A DNA stretch of 15,957 nt from CAZUVM01 sp964623885 (GTDB lineage: Bacteria > Verrucomicrobiota > Verrucomicrobiia > Limisphaerales > UBA8199): positions 1-15,957 of the forward strand of contig CAZUVM010000152.1 in assembly GCA_964623885.1 (NCBI GenBank), read 5' to 3'. The translations under genes and the position numbers were made by a program. The notes beneath the pieces were generated by a model. It did no database searches and was not told where the DNA came from. It saw nothing but the letters and a program-made list of their open reading frames with translations. Below, piece by piece: positions 1 through 6,035 of the stretch. Numbering within the stretch: the stretch's first letter is position 1; the number at the start of each line of letters is the position of its first letter.

Positions 1-483
1 CAGCCCAATCGTCCCCTGTCCGGCAATAATCGCTGGATCATCGAAGCCATTGATATACGTGAGGCCTTCCTTTGCTACGAATTCATCCGCCTGCGCCCGC
101 GCTTCCGAAATGTTCGCTCCCGCCAGCACCACTTTTGCCCCAAGCCGCCGACAGTTCGTCACTTTGGTCAGCGGCGCAAATCTCGGCATCACCACCGTCG
201 CCGGGATCCCCAGCAACTTGGCATGATAAGCGACTCCTAGTGCATGATTGCCCGCCGAAGCCGCAATGACCCCTCGTTTCTTCTGTTCCGCCGAGAGCAG
301 TTCCAGCGCATTGCGCGCGCCGCGCTCTTTGAAACTCCCTGTTCTCTGCAAATACTCCAGCTTGCAGAAAATCTCCATGCCGGTCGCTTCCGACAATGGT
401 ATCGATCGCGGGCACGGTGACTGCACCACCTGTCCGGCGATTCGCCTCGCCGCCGCTTCAATGTCCTGGAAAGTGACTGGCAC
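1..483 (-). CDS. ilvA: Threonine ammonia-lyase (threonine dehydratase), N-terminal 161 residues, cut by window edge
   Basis: PLP-dependent fold type II enzyme that deaminates L-threonine to 2-oxobutanoate in the cytoplasm. The visible 161 residues carry the PLP-lysine motif TGSFKERGA (Lys52), the phosphate-binding SAGNHA motif (residues 76-81), and DDPAIIAGQGTIG at 148-160, which is typical of threonine dehydratases and marks the substrate/PLP region. The C-terminal half lies beyond base 1, so I cannot tell whether an ACT regulatory domain follows (biosynthetic IlvA) or not (short catabolic TdcB type). The start is a GTG at 483-481, placed by homology (VPVTFQDIEAAARRIAG), only 2 nt after the stop of the upstream hydrolase gene, so the two are probably translationally coupled. 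Serine racemase and serine dehydratase are close relatives, but the sequence reads best as threonine ammonia-lyase. Confidence 0.9.
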   Translation of the reverse strand, partial: MPVTFQDIEAAARRIAGQVVQSPCPRSIPLSEATGMEIFCKLEYLQRTGSFKERGARNALELLSAEQKKRGVIAASAGNHALGVAYHAKLLGIPATVVMPRFAPLTKVTNCRRLGAKVVLAGANISEARAQADEFVAKEGLTYINGFDDPAIIAGQGTIGL

Positions 484-485
484 CC

Positions 486-1166
486 TTAAAAATTATGGCT
501 CTCCCCCGGCAACAGCAGGTGCAAATTCTTCCCCGCCGCTTGAAATTTCTCTTCCGCGGCCGTCTCGTCAATTTTGATCGGCGGGAAGGTGTTGTAGTGC
601 AATCCCAGCACGTCGTGGCACTTCACAAATTCCGCTGCCCTGATCGCATCATCCACTCCCATGGTGAAATTGTCTCCGATCGGCAATGCGGTAAATCGCA
701 AACGCGTTGATTCACCGATCAGTTTCATGTCCATCGTCAGCGCGGTGTCCCCGGAGTAGTAAAAATTCCCTTCCGCGCTCTCGACCACAAAGCCGCCCGG
801 GTTTCCGCCATACGTTCCGTCCGGCAGGCCGCTCGAATGGATCGCATTCACCAGTTTCACGCGGCCAAAATCAAAACGATGGCCGCCGCCGTGGTTTAGC
901 GGATGCGTCTTCTGCAGTCCCTGTTTGCCGAACCAAACCGTAATCTCGTAGTTCGACACAATCGTGGCACCCGTTCGCCGGGCAATAGCCGCCGCGTCGC
1001 CTAGATGATCGGCATGGCCGTGCGAAATGAGGATGTAATCCGCCGGAATCGTTTGGACGTCGATTCCTTTGGCTAACTCATTTCCAGTAATGAATGGATC
1101 GAACAGCAGTGTCTTGTTTGCCACCTCCGCCGCGAAGCATGCATGCCCGTAGTATGTTACCTTCAT
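486..1166 (-). CDS. UPF0173 family metal-dependent hydrolase (metallo-beta-lactamase fold)
   Basis: A 226-residue soluble protein whose length matches the UPF0173 (YtkL-like) branch of the metallo-beta-lactamase superfamily, usually about 225-230 residues. Metal ligands are visible: SHGHADH (H49, H51, D53, H54), H110 in AIHSS, D140 in YSGDTA, and H190 in GLHYNTFPPI. The N-terminal MKVTYYGHAC and the C-terminal LLLPGES are also family-typical. The biochemical substrate of this family is not settled, so I give none. The ATG at 1166 is chosen over a TTG two codons upstream because GAGAGG (1175-1180) sits 8 nt before it. It is the first gene of an operon with threonine ammonia-lyase downstream. 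The stop overlaps nothing but leaves only 2 nt to the next start. Confidence 0.93.
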   Translation of the reverse strand: MKVTYYGHACFAAEVANKTLLFDPFITGNELAKGIDVQTIPADYILISHGHADHLGDAAAIARRTGATIVSNYEITVWFGKQGLQKTHPLNHGGGHRFDFGRVKLVNAIHSSGLPDGTYGGNPGGFVVESAEGNFYYSGDTALTMDMKLIGESTRLRFTALPIGDNFTMGVDDAIRAAEFVKCHDVLGLHYNTFPPIKIDETAAEEKFQAAGKNLHLLLPGESHNF

Positions 1167-1224
1167 AAGCAATACCTCTCCCCTGCTCTTTCCCCGGCCG
1201 GCAGTGGCCGTTCCCGCCTGCCCA

Positions 1225-1252
1225 AATATCTCAGACCCGCCGATGCGGTCAA
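1225..1252 (-). promoter_or_regulatory. Candidate sigma70-like promoter of the hydrolase/threonine ammonia-lyase operon
   Basis: On the minus strand TTGACC (1252-1247) is followed after 16 nt by GATATT (1230-1225). These match the consensus hexamers at 5/6 and 4/6. The predicted start of transcription would be about 50 nt upstream of the ATG at 1166, leaving room for the visible Shine-Dalgarno. Predicted by eye only. Confidence 0.5.
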
Positions 1253-1612
1253 CTCAGGAGTAAGTTAGTATAAGTTAGTGCCACGAGGAATAATCTGTAG
1301 GGCAACTGCCCGATTTGCCAGATTCCCGCTAACGCACCAAAGTACCAGCGCAAGCTGAATTTTTGCACCCACTCGCAAGACAATGGCACACCAGTGTCCG
1401 CCGGTTCGTGCCCGGTACAAGCGCGGGCGTCCGTGCTCGCATTAACCGATGACCATTTCTCAACGAAGATAAGCGCCTCGCTGCATAGTAAGCCGGAATG
1501 TTTCATATTCGCTCCGAAGCCGCCAATCGCGATAGCCTGAACGTTTGTTCGATTGGCAATCAAACTACGTCGACTATATATACGGCGCCGGGAATGATTG
1601 CACCTCGGCACG

Positions 1613-1658
1613 TAGCGCGGGCGTCCTCGCCTGCGGGTTTCGGCAGCGTCTCGCTGCC
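1613..1658 (+). repeat. Dispersed hairpin repeat, copy A
   Basis: A 46-base unit that matches 5383-5428 in the same orientation at 40 of 46 positions. It ends in a perfect 7-bp stem, GGCAGCG (1642-1648) and CGCTGCC (1652-1658), closed by the 3-base loop TCT. Read on the minus strand it yields a peptide close to AARRCRNPQARTPAL, and copy B gives the near-identical peptide. From memory, such peptides recur in spurious verrucomicrobial gene predictions, which fits a dispersed non-coding repeat family. It lies 84 nt upstream of the GH28 start. Confidence 0.75.
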
Positions 1659-1742
1659 AGTTCTGCATCATTCATGACCCTTGCTAAAGCATGGATACTC
1701 TTAACTGGATGCTTGCTTAAATCGCAACTAACAAACAGCAAT

Positions 1743-3458
1743 ATGACCTCCGACCAACATTCGCGGCGCAATTGGCTATTATCAACTGCAACACTGGGCT
1801 CGGGCATCCTGGCCACAAGCACGTTCGGCGCTGAGCCTCCGATTGGATCTGCCGTCACTGACAAAAACGATCTTGGCGCGCGCGTTTACAACATCCGTGA
1901 TTTCGGTGCCAAGGGCGACGGAACCACTCTCGATACGTCCGCTCTCCAGGCGGCCATCGATACCTGTAACCGCGATCAAGGCGGGACCGTGCAGGTGCCC
2001 GCCGGAGTGTTTGTCATCGGCACCGTCGAACTCAAAAGCAACGTCATGTTGCGCATTGCCGCTCAAGGCAAACTGCTCGGCAGCGCTGACGGCAAACAAT
2101 ACCACGCCGCCGATGCCATCCCGCTCAGCGGCGACTCCACTTTGAACGATGGCAACGTCGGCCTGCTCTTCGCCGTCAACGCCGAGAACATCACCGTCGA
2201 AGGTCCCGGCACGATCGACGGCCAGGGCGCCCAGTTTCGCAGCCCCAGTCGCGGTGTCCCCTCACCCGCCGGCATCGGCGGGAGCCACAGGCCCTATCAC
2301 CTCCTGTTTTACCGCTGCAAAAACCTTGCGGTCCGCGACATTTCCCTCGTCGCCAGCGCGTTCCATTCCGTCCGCGTTATCCAATCGCATTATGTGCAAA
2401 TGGAACGCATCCACATCTACAATCGTGTCAATCACAACAATGACGGATTCCATTTCATCAGCAGCCAATACGTCCACGTCACCAACTGTGATGTTGAATG
2501 CCAGGATGACGCCTGCGCCCTCTTCGGTAGTTGCAAGTTCGTCACCGTTGCTAATTGCTCATTCAGCACTCGCTGGTCCGTTTTTCGCTTCGGCGGCGGT
2601 GAGGCTGAGAACATCACGATCTCCAATTGCCTCATCTACGAAACCTACGGGTGTCCCATCAAAATGCGCTGTGGGCCGGGTTCTCGGTTTGAAAATATCT
2701 CGTTTTCGAACCTGGTGATGAAAAATGTCACCGGTCCCATTTCCATTGGCCTGGGCCCCCGCGCCCCGCGCCGCCCTGGTGCGAGCCAATCTGCGGCGAA
2801 CCCTGCAACGAACGCGCCGTCCAACGATTCCGAAACTGCGGCCCCGGGAATTGTCCGCAACATCTCTTTCCGCGGCATCCACGCTACCGTGACCGTCCCC
2901 GTTCCGCTTCCGGATGTAGCTTTCGTCAGCAATTACAACCCGGGCGAGATCAAATCCTGCATTGGCCTGAACGGTGTCGACGCATTCATCGAGAATATCA
3001 CCTTCGACGACGTCCACGTCACTTTTCCCGGTGGCGGCACTGCCGCGGATGCCGCGGTTCGCGATGTACCCAAGATTGTCGGTGAGTATTATCAGGCCGG
3101 TGTGTTTCCGGCTTACGCTCTCTTTGCCCGTAACGTGCGCGGACTCACTCTGAACAGTGTGCGGTTTGAAGTAGCCGGCCCTGAGGCGCGCCCTGCTGTC
3201 GTTTTTGATCATGTCCACGACGCTGCAGTCAATGGTTTCAGCGCCCAGGGAACCAAAGAAGCTGAGTCCCTGCTCCGTTTCATCGATTCGCATGACGTCC
3301 TTCTGACTGCCGCGCGCGTTCTATCCACCACCCCTGTCTTCCTTCAGGTGGAAGGCGCCGATAGCAGGGGAATAAAAATCGACGGCGGCGACCTCTCCAC
3401 AGCCGCTCAACCTGTGGCCTTTGCCAACGGCGCTTCCAAGGATTCGGTCCGCTTATGA
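1743..3458 (+). CDS. Tat-exported glycoside hydrolase family 28-type (polygalacturonase-like) beta-helix protein
   Basis: A 571-residue protein. Residues 1-30 form a Tat signal peptide: SRRNWLL with the twin arginines at 8-9, a hydrophobic stretch, and likely cleavage near TFGA-E. The mature part opens with VYNIRDFGAKGDG (48-60), the usual start of pectate-lyase-superfamily/GH28 right-handed beta-helices. GPGTIDGQG (154-162) follows, then beta-helix rungs with NND (232-234), QDDACAL (D255, D256) and PIK (305-307). These align with the GH28 active-site motifs NTD, GDD and RIK. The GHG histidine position is occupied by the sequence TRWSVFRFGGG. An Ala/Pro-rich insertion lies at about 336-369. 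Family members cut galacturonan or related uronides; the true substrate is unknown. The ATG at 1743 is preferred because upstream in-frame starts (1674, 1545) bury the Tat signal, and 1545 would translate the hairpin repeat. No strong Shine-Dalgarno is visible. Confidence 0.85.
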   Translation: MTSDQHSRRNWLLSTATLGSGILATSTFGAEPPIGSAVTDKNDLGARVYNIRDFGAKGDGTTLDTSALQAAIDTCNRDQGGTVQVPAGVFVIGTVELKSNVMLRIAAQGKLLGSADGKQYHAADAIPLSGDSTLNDGNVGLLFAVNAENITVEGPGTIDGQGAQFRSPSRGVPSPAGIGGSHRPYHLLFYRCKNLAVRDISLVASAFHSVRVIQSHYVQMERIHIYNRVNHNNDGFHFISSQYVHVTNCDVECQDDACALFGSCKFVTVANCSFSTRWSVFRFGGGEAENITISNCLIYETYGCPIKMRCGPGSRFENISFSNLVMKNVTGPISIGLGPRAPRRPGASQSAANPATNAPSNDSETAAPGIVRNISFRGIHATVTVPVPLPDVAFVSNYNPGEIKSCIGLNGVDAFIENITFDDVHVTFPGGGTAADAAVRDVPKIVGEYYQAGVFPAYALFARNVRGLTLNSVRFEVAGPEARPAVVFDHVHDAAVNGFSAQGTKEAESLLRFIDSHDVLLTAARVLSTTPVFLQVEGADSRGIKIDGGDLSTAAQPVAFANGASKDSVRL

Positions 3459-3483
3459 TTTAAGTGCTGTTGCTGGGCATGAT

Positions 3484-3535
3484 TTCGGGCTTCGCCCATT
3501 CGGCCTTCTTTCGGCCTTCGACCTTCGGGCTTCGG
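3484..3535 (+). repeat. Imperfect tandem heptamer array, TTCG(G/C/A)(G/C)C
   Basis: Seven-base units read TTCGGGC, TTCGCCC, then one extra base, TTCGGCC, a 4-base spacer, TTCGGCC, TTCGACC, TTCGGGC and a partial TTCGG. The array starts 25 bases after the GH28 stop. Neighbouring units can pair as short stems (for example GGGC-TTC-GCCC), so it might also slow transcription, but there is no T-tract. Two more heptamers of the same type (TTCGGGT, TTCGGCC) occur at 5713-5726. Confidence 0.65.
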
Positions 3536-3684
3536 ATTCAACGCGCAGCTTTACTACAACTTTTAATTAACAGAATAAGCTTGGGTGGCTTCCCCCTAGG
3601 TCAATTCCCGGACATTCCCCTGGAAACCATTTCGTAATGCCTCTGATTGTTCCCTTTTAGCCACCGGCTCATAGTAAATGCGCG

Positions 3685-4425
3685 ATGACAGAAAAGTATC
3701 AGACCCAACCCAAACCGCTGCTTCCTTTTCTGATTGGCTGCTTCCTCGTGGCGCTCTATTGCACCTGGCTAACTTACCGCGCGCCATTCGAGTGTCTGAT
3801 TGCCCACGGCGGCCCCGGACCTCAGTACCGACTCGGCCTCTGCTACTACGAGGGTCTCACGGTCAGCCAAAGCTACACGCAGGCATTTAAATGGTTTTCC
3901 TTGGCGGCAAACCAGGGCCACGCTGCGGCCCAGGAGGCCTTGGGGATGATGTACTTCCGCGGCGTTGGCGTAGCGCGCAACTACCAAGCTGCCTTAAAAT
4001 TGCTCCGCAAGGCTGCCGGCCAGGGTTTGGACACAGCCGAAAACCAGCTCGGTATGATGTATGCCCAAGGCAAGGGTGTGCCTCAAGATCTTGATGTGGC
4101 CACCGAGTGGTTTGCTAAAGCGGAAAACCACGGCTGCCGCGCCGCCCGTTATAACCAGAAATTCCTCGCCGCCACTCGCCCCACCTATCTGCCCAGCCTG
4201 ACACTCCGCAACGGAACCACGTATCACACCGTCAATGTACGCAAGGTCGAGTTCGACGGTGTCACCATTAGCTATCAACCCTGTCGCGGCGGTTTCGGCA
4301 TTACTAAGCTCCAGTTCCGTGACCTGCCTGACGACTTTCGCAAAAAGTGCGGCCAGCCCGAAAGCGCGCCTGCCCGTTTGGCGAGCTCCGCCCAGCTTGC
4401 TGTCGTCGTCGTCGGTACGATGTAG
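3685..4425 (+). CDS. Membrane-anchored Sel1-repeat (SLR) protein
   Basis: A 246-residue protein. Residues 11-30 form one hydrophobic segment after a short polar N-terminus, so it is a signal anchor or uncleaved signal. Three Sel1-like repeats follow (about 47-79, 81-115 and 117-150), with the hallmark patterns YRLGLCYYEG, EALGMMYFRGVGV and NQLGMMYAQGKGVPQD, each ending in an A-x-x-A-x-x-G-type helix end. Such alpha/alpha solenoids usually hold protein-protein contacts. Residues about 173-223 (LRNGTTYHTVNVRKVEFDGV through FRDLPDDFRKKCG) look like a small beta module often found attached to verrucomicrobial secreted or membrane proteins. Function is unknown. The start ATG at 3685 gives the intact hydrophobic anchor; another ATG at 3678 is in a different frame, and no clear Shine-Dalgarno is present. 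The gene stands alone between a repeat array and a palindromic element. Confidence 0.85.
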   Translation: MTEKYQTQPKPLLPFLIGCFLVALYCTWLTYRAPFECLIAHGGPGPQYRLGLCYYEGLTVSQSYTQAFKWFSLAANQGHAAAQEALGMMYFRGVGVARNYQAALKLLRKAAGQGLDTAENQLGMMYAQGKGVPQDLDVATEWFAKAENHGCRAARYNQKFLAATRPTYLPSLTLRNGTTYHTVNVRKVEFDGVTISYQPCRGGFGITKLQFRDLPDDFRKKCGQPESAPARLASSAQLAVVVVGTM

Positions 4426-4445
4426 GATCTCATTCCCCTTAACCC

Positions 4446-4541
4446 GGTAGGGACGCCGTCCTCGGCGTCCCAAAACACCGTTCCACGGTGTCCCCAATTC
4501 AGGCCAGCCATGATGTGACGCCCAGGACGGGCGTCCCTGCC
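4446..4541. repeat. Palindromic element with terminal inverted repeats (REP/MITE-like) between convergent genes
   Basis: The ends are inverted copies of each other: 4446-4462 (ggtagggacgccgtcct) against the reverse complement of 4524-4541 (ggcagggacgcccgtcct), with one mismatch and one indel. Inside are three stems: 4450-4471 (9 bp, loop TCCT), 4475-4491 (6 bp, loop TTCCA) and 4517-4535 (7 bp, loop AGGAC). The element fills the gap between the Sel1 gene stop (4425) and the pseudopilin stop (4543), ending 1 nt before the latter. It may block transcription from both sides, although no T-tracts are seen. From memory, similar G-rich palindromes recur in Verrucomicrobia genomes; this was not searched. 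Confidence 0.7.
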
Positions 4542-4542
4542 A

Positions 4543-5469
4543 TTACTGCGTCGGGCTGGTGGCGTGGATTTGCAGCCAAAGCAAATCCTTGCTGCCGGGG
4601 CAACTGACGAATTTCTGAAAACTTGTGGAAAGCGGCGGCAACGTGCGCGGGTCGTGCCATTTGTGGATCTCCGCATGGCCATCGGCAAACGTAATGCCGC
4701 TGGCGCCATTGTGATAACCCGCGGGTAAATTCGCGAGCTGTGGCTGAACCATGTCGATCGCGAAATAACCGTCATCGATGCTGTCCGAGCGCTCATCCAG
4801 AAAAACAATCGCGTCACTGGGCGTCGGACGCAGGATATCGCTGGTTTTGGCAAAAACGATGTACCCTTGGTTCCAGGCCGGCGTGTTCGGGCCCATCCAG
4901 GAACTCATTGCCATGCTGCGCACTCGCGGCAGGCGTCCGGTGCCGAAAATGCCCATGCTCAGGTCGGCCAGGCATTTGTAAACGCCCGCGGCTTTGACGT
5001 AAGGGCCGATCTGCGAATCATGGTAGTCGACTAGCAGGATCGTATTGGTGTTATCGGCATTATTGGCCGCGCTAGCCTCTGGGGTGAGCCAACCGCTGAC
5101 CCAATTGCCCGGTCCATGCGCCACTTCATCCTGCCAATGGTTGCCGGGGATGACCTCGTGATTATCGGTGGCGTACAAAATCCAGCCCAATTGCAACTGA
5201 TGCAGATTGTTTTCGCAGTAAGCGCCCTGCGCCTTGGCTTTGGCTTTGTTGAGCGCCGGCAACAGCATCGCCGCCAAAATGGCAATGATCGCGATCACCA
5301 CCAGCAATTCAATCAAGGTAAACCCGCTGCGCGCCAAAAGTAATTCGCGGCGTGAACGAATCAACAGGCGGTTTGTTGACAGTAGCGCTCGCGTCTTCGC
5401 CTGCGGGTTTTGACAGCGTCTCGCTGTCCGGTCCGCAGTTACTTGCAACTCTCTCAATAAATGAGGCAT
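4543..5469 (-). CDS. Type II secretion-like pseudopilin (prepilin-type cleavage/methylation N-terminus)
   Basis: Up to 308 residues. The type III signal reads ARSG-FTLIELLVVIAIIAIL with cleavage expected between G49 and F50 and the conserved Glu at mature position 5 (E54). The hydrophobic helix and MLLPALNKAKAKAQ (69-81) follow, then a globular domain ending in YHNGASGITFADGHAE (252-267), a motif common in the large pseudopilin families of Verrucomicrobia and Planctomycetes. These proteins are processed by prepilin peptidase and sit in the inner membrane or in short pseudopili; the partner machinery is not in the window. The ATG at 5469 gives an unusually long leader of 49 residues, part of which (14-30, RTARRCQNPQAKTRALL) is translated from the hairpin repeat. 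A TTG at 5364 would give a 14-residue leader, which is more usual for the class. Neither start has a strong Shine-Dalgarno. Confidence 0.88.
   Translation of the reverse strand: MPHLLRELQVTADRTARRCQNPQAKTRALLSTNRLLIRSRRELLLARSGFTLIELLVVIAIIAILAAMLLPALNKAKAKAQGAYCENNLHQLQLGWILYATDNHEVIPGNHWQDEVAHGPGNWVSGWLTPEASAANNADNTNTILLVDYHDSQIGPYVKAAGVYKCLADLSMGIFGTGRLPRVRSMAMSSWMGPNTPAWNQGYIVFAKTSDILRPTPSDAIVFLDERSDSIDDGYFAIDMVQPQLANLPAGYHNGASGITFADGHAEIHKWHDPRTLPPLSTSFQKFVSCPGSKDLLWLQIHATSPTQ
5383..5428 (+). repeat. Dispersed hairpin repeat, copy B
   Basis: Matches copy A (1613-1658) at 40 of 46 positions in the same orientation. The terminal stem is GACAGCG (5412-5418) and CGCTGTC (5422-5428) with the same TCT loop. 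The second base pair is A-T here and G-C in copy A, so two of the six differences compensate each other and keep the stem intact. It overlaps the presumed 5' end of the pseudopilin reading frame on the other strand. Confidence 0.75.
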
Positions 5470-5712
5470 TGGCCGTTAGCCTGCGCCGCGACGATTCATC
5501 AAAAGTCCGCGAGCGCGCGGAGCCAATATGACATTGCGGGCGATTCAAGCAAAATGGGGCAAAAGCGGGTGACTGTCAATTCGCTCCGGACCGCGCGACG
5601 TCCCGGCGCGCAGCAGCTACAACATGCGCACAATAAACAAACCTATAGCCGCGCACCCCGGCACTGTCTCCCTCTCCCCATCGGCAACAATATTTAAACT
5701 TCTGTAAATCCC

Positions 5713-5726
5713 TTCGGGTTTCGGCC
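5713..5726 (+). repeat. Two heptamers of the TTCGGSC family
   Basis: TTCGGGT followed directly by TTCGGCC, the same unit type that forms the array at 3484-3535. Its recurrence about 2.2 kb away suggests the heptamer is a genome-wide seed rather than a chance run, but two units alone are weak evidence. Confidence 0.35.
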
Positions 5727-5874
5727 TTAGAATGTGTAGCCCACTCGCAACCGTCGCCGCGAAGCGTGTCGAGTGCGGCGCATTCCGCCGCCCTTTCCGC
5801 CCCTCGGATTTGTTTAGAAAAGTACCAAGGTTTTGCCGTCGCCGGTTGTCACATAGATCGGAAAATCGTGTTGA

Positions 5875-5902
5875 TTGACGATTCGTTTTGATCAAATATC
5901 CT
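5875..5902 (+). promoter_or_regulatory. Candidate promoter of the propeller-protein gene
   Basis: TTGACG (5875-5880) and TATCCT (5897-5902) are separated by 16 nt and match the sigma70 hexamers at 5/6 and 4/6. The expected transcript would begin only a few bases before the ATG at 5916. This would mean a very short leader, or that translation begins at the second ATG (5925). No Shine-Dalgarno is visible at either. Weak prediction by eye. Confidence 0.3.
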
Positions 5903-5915
5903 GGCTATTTGTGGT

Positions 5916-6035
5916 ATGAAATTCATGAAGGTTTTAGCCCTAATCCCGCTCGGTATCGCTCTCAGCGCACCGGCGAGGGTGCGTTACGTGGATATTAACT
6001 GTCCCCAGCCGGTCTCGCCCTACACCGACTGGGCA
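5916..6035 (+). pseudogene. Possible remnant of another secreted protein's N-terminus, fused in frame to the propeller gene
   Basis: Codons 1-40 encode a signal peptide (MKFMKVLALIPLGIALSAPA) followed by RYVDINCPQPVSPYTDWA. That pattern (YVD-N-P-P-PYT-WA) normally opens mature right-handed beta-helix proteins of Verrucomicrobia and Planctomycetes and would continue with TAA-x-x-IQDAVDAA. Instead the frame switches at codon 41 to LRAIKRQLTVLTACCLALIG, a second complete signal peptide. This is consistent with a gene truncated by deletion and joined to the start of the propeller gene. The family assignment rests on memory of the motif. Confidence 0.45.

Larger units (their letters stand above)
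1173..1742. other. Gene-free divergent intergenic region
   Basis: About 570 bases between the divergent hydrolase operon and the GH28 gene. It contains the operon promoter (1225-1252), a 10-base near-perfect direct repeat (taagttagta / taagttagtg, 1261-1280), a 13-base match AGCGCGGGCGTCC at 1420-1432 to the start of the hairpin repeat, and the full hairpin repeat at 1613-1658. No convincing coding signal, RNA gene or terminator was seen in the remainder. Confidence 0.6.
5470..5915. other. Gene-free divergent intergenic region
   Basis: About 446 bases between the divergent pseudopilin and propeller-protein genes. It holds two heptamers of the TTCGGSC type (5713-5726), a small perfect hairpin GCGGCG-cattc-CGCCGC (5775-5791) that may belong to another dispersed repeat, and a candidate promoter at 5875-5902. 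Open frames here show no recognisable protein. I see nothing else in it. Confidence 0.55.

Noticed and set aside
1249..1671. Minus-strand open frame of 140 codons
   Set aside because: It overlaps the hairpin repeat and the operon promoter, has Arg-rich low-information sequence and no recognised domain or ribosome site.
1545..1742. Upstream extension of the GH28 gene
   Set aside because: It would translate the dispersed repeat and place the Tat signal deep inside the protein.
3484..3535. CRISPR array or intrinsic terminator
   Set aside because: Units are 7 bases with no spacers, and there is no strong stem followed by a T-tract.
5617..5895. Minus-strand open frame of 92 codons in the gene-free region
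   Set aside because: No Shine-Dalgarno or domain; it covers heptamers and a small hairpin, and its sequence looks like translated repeat.
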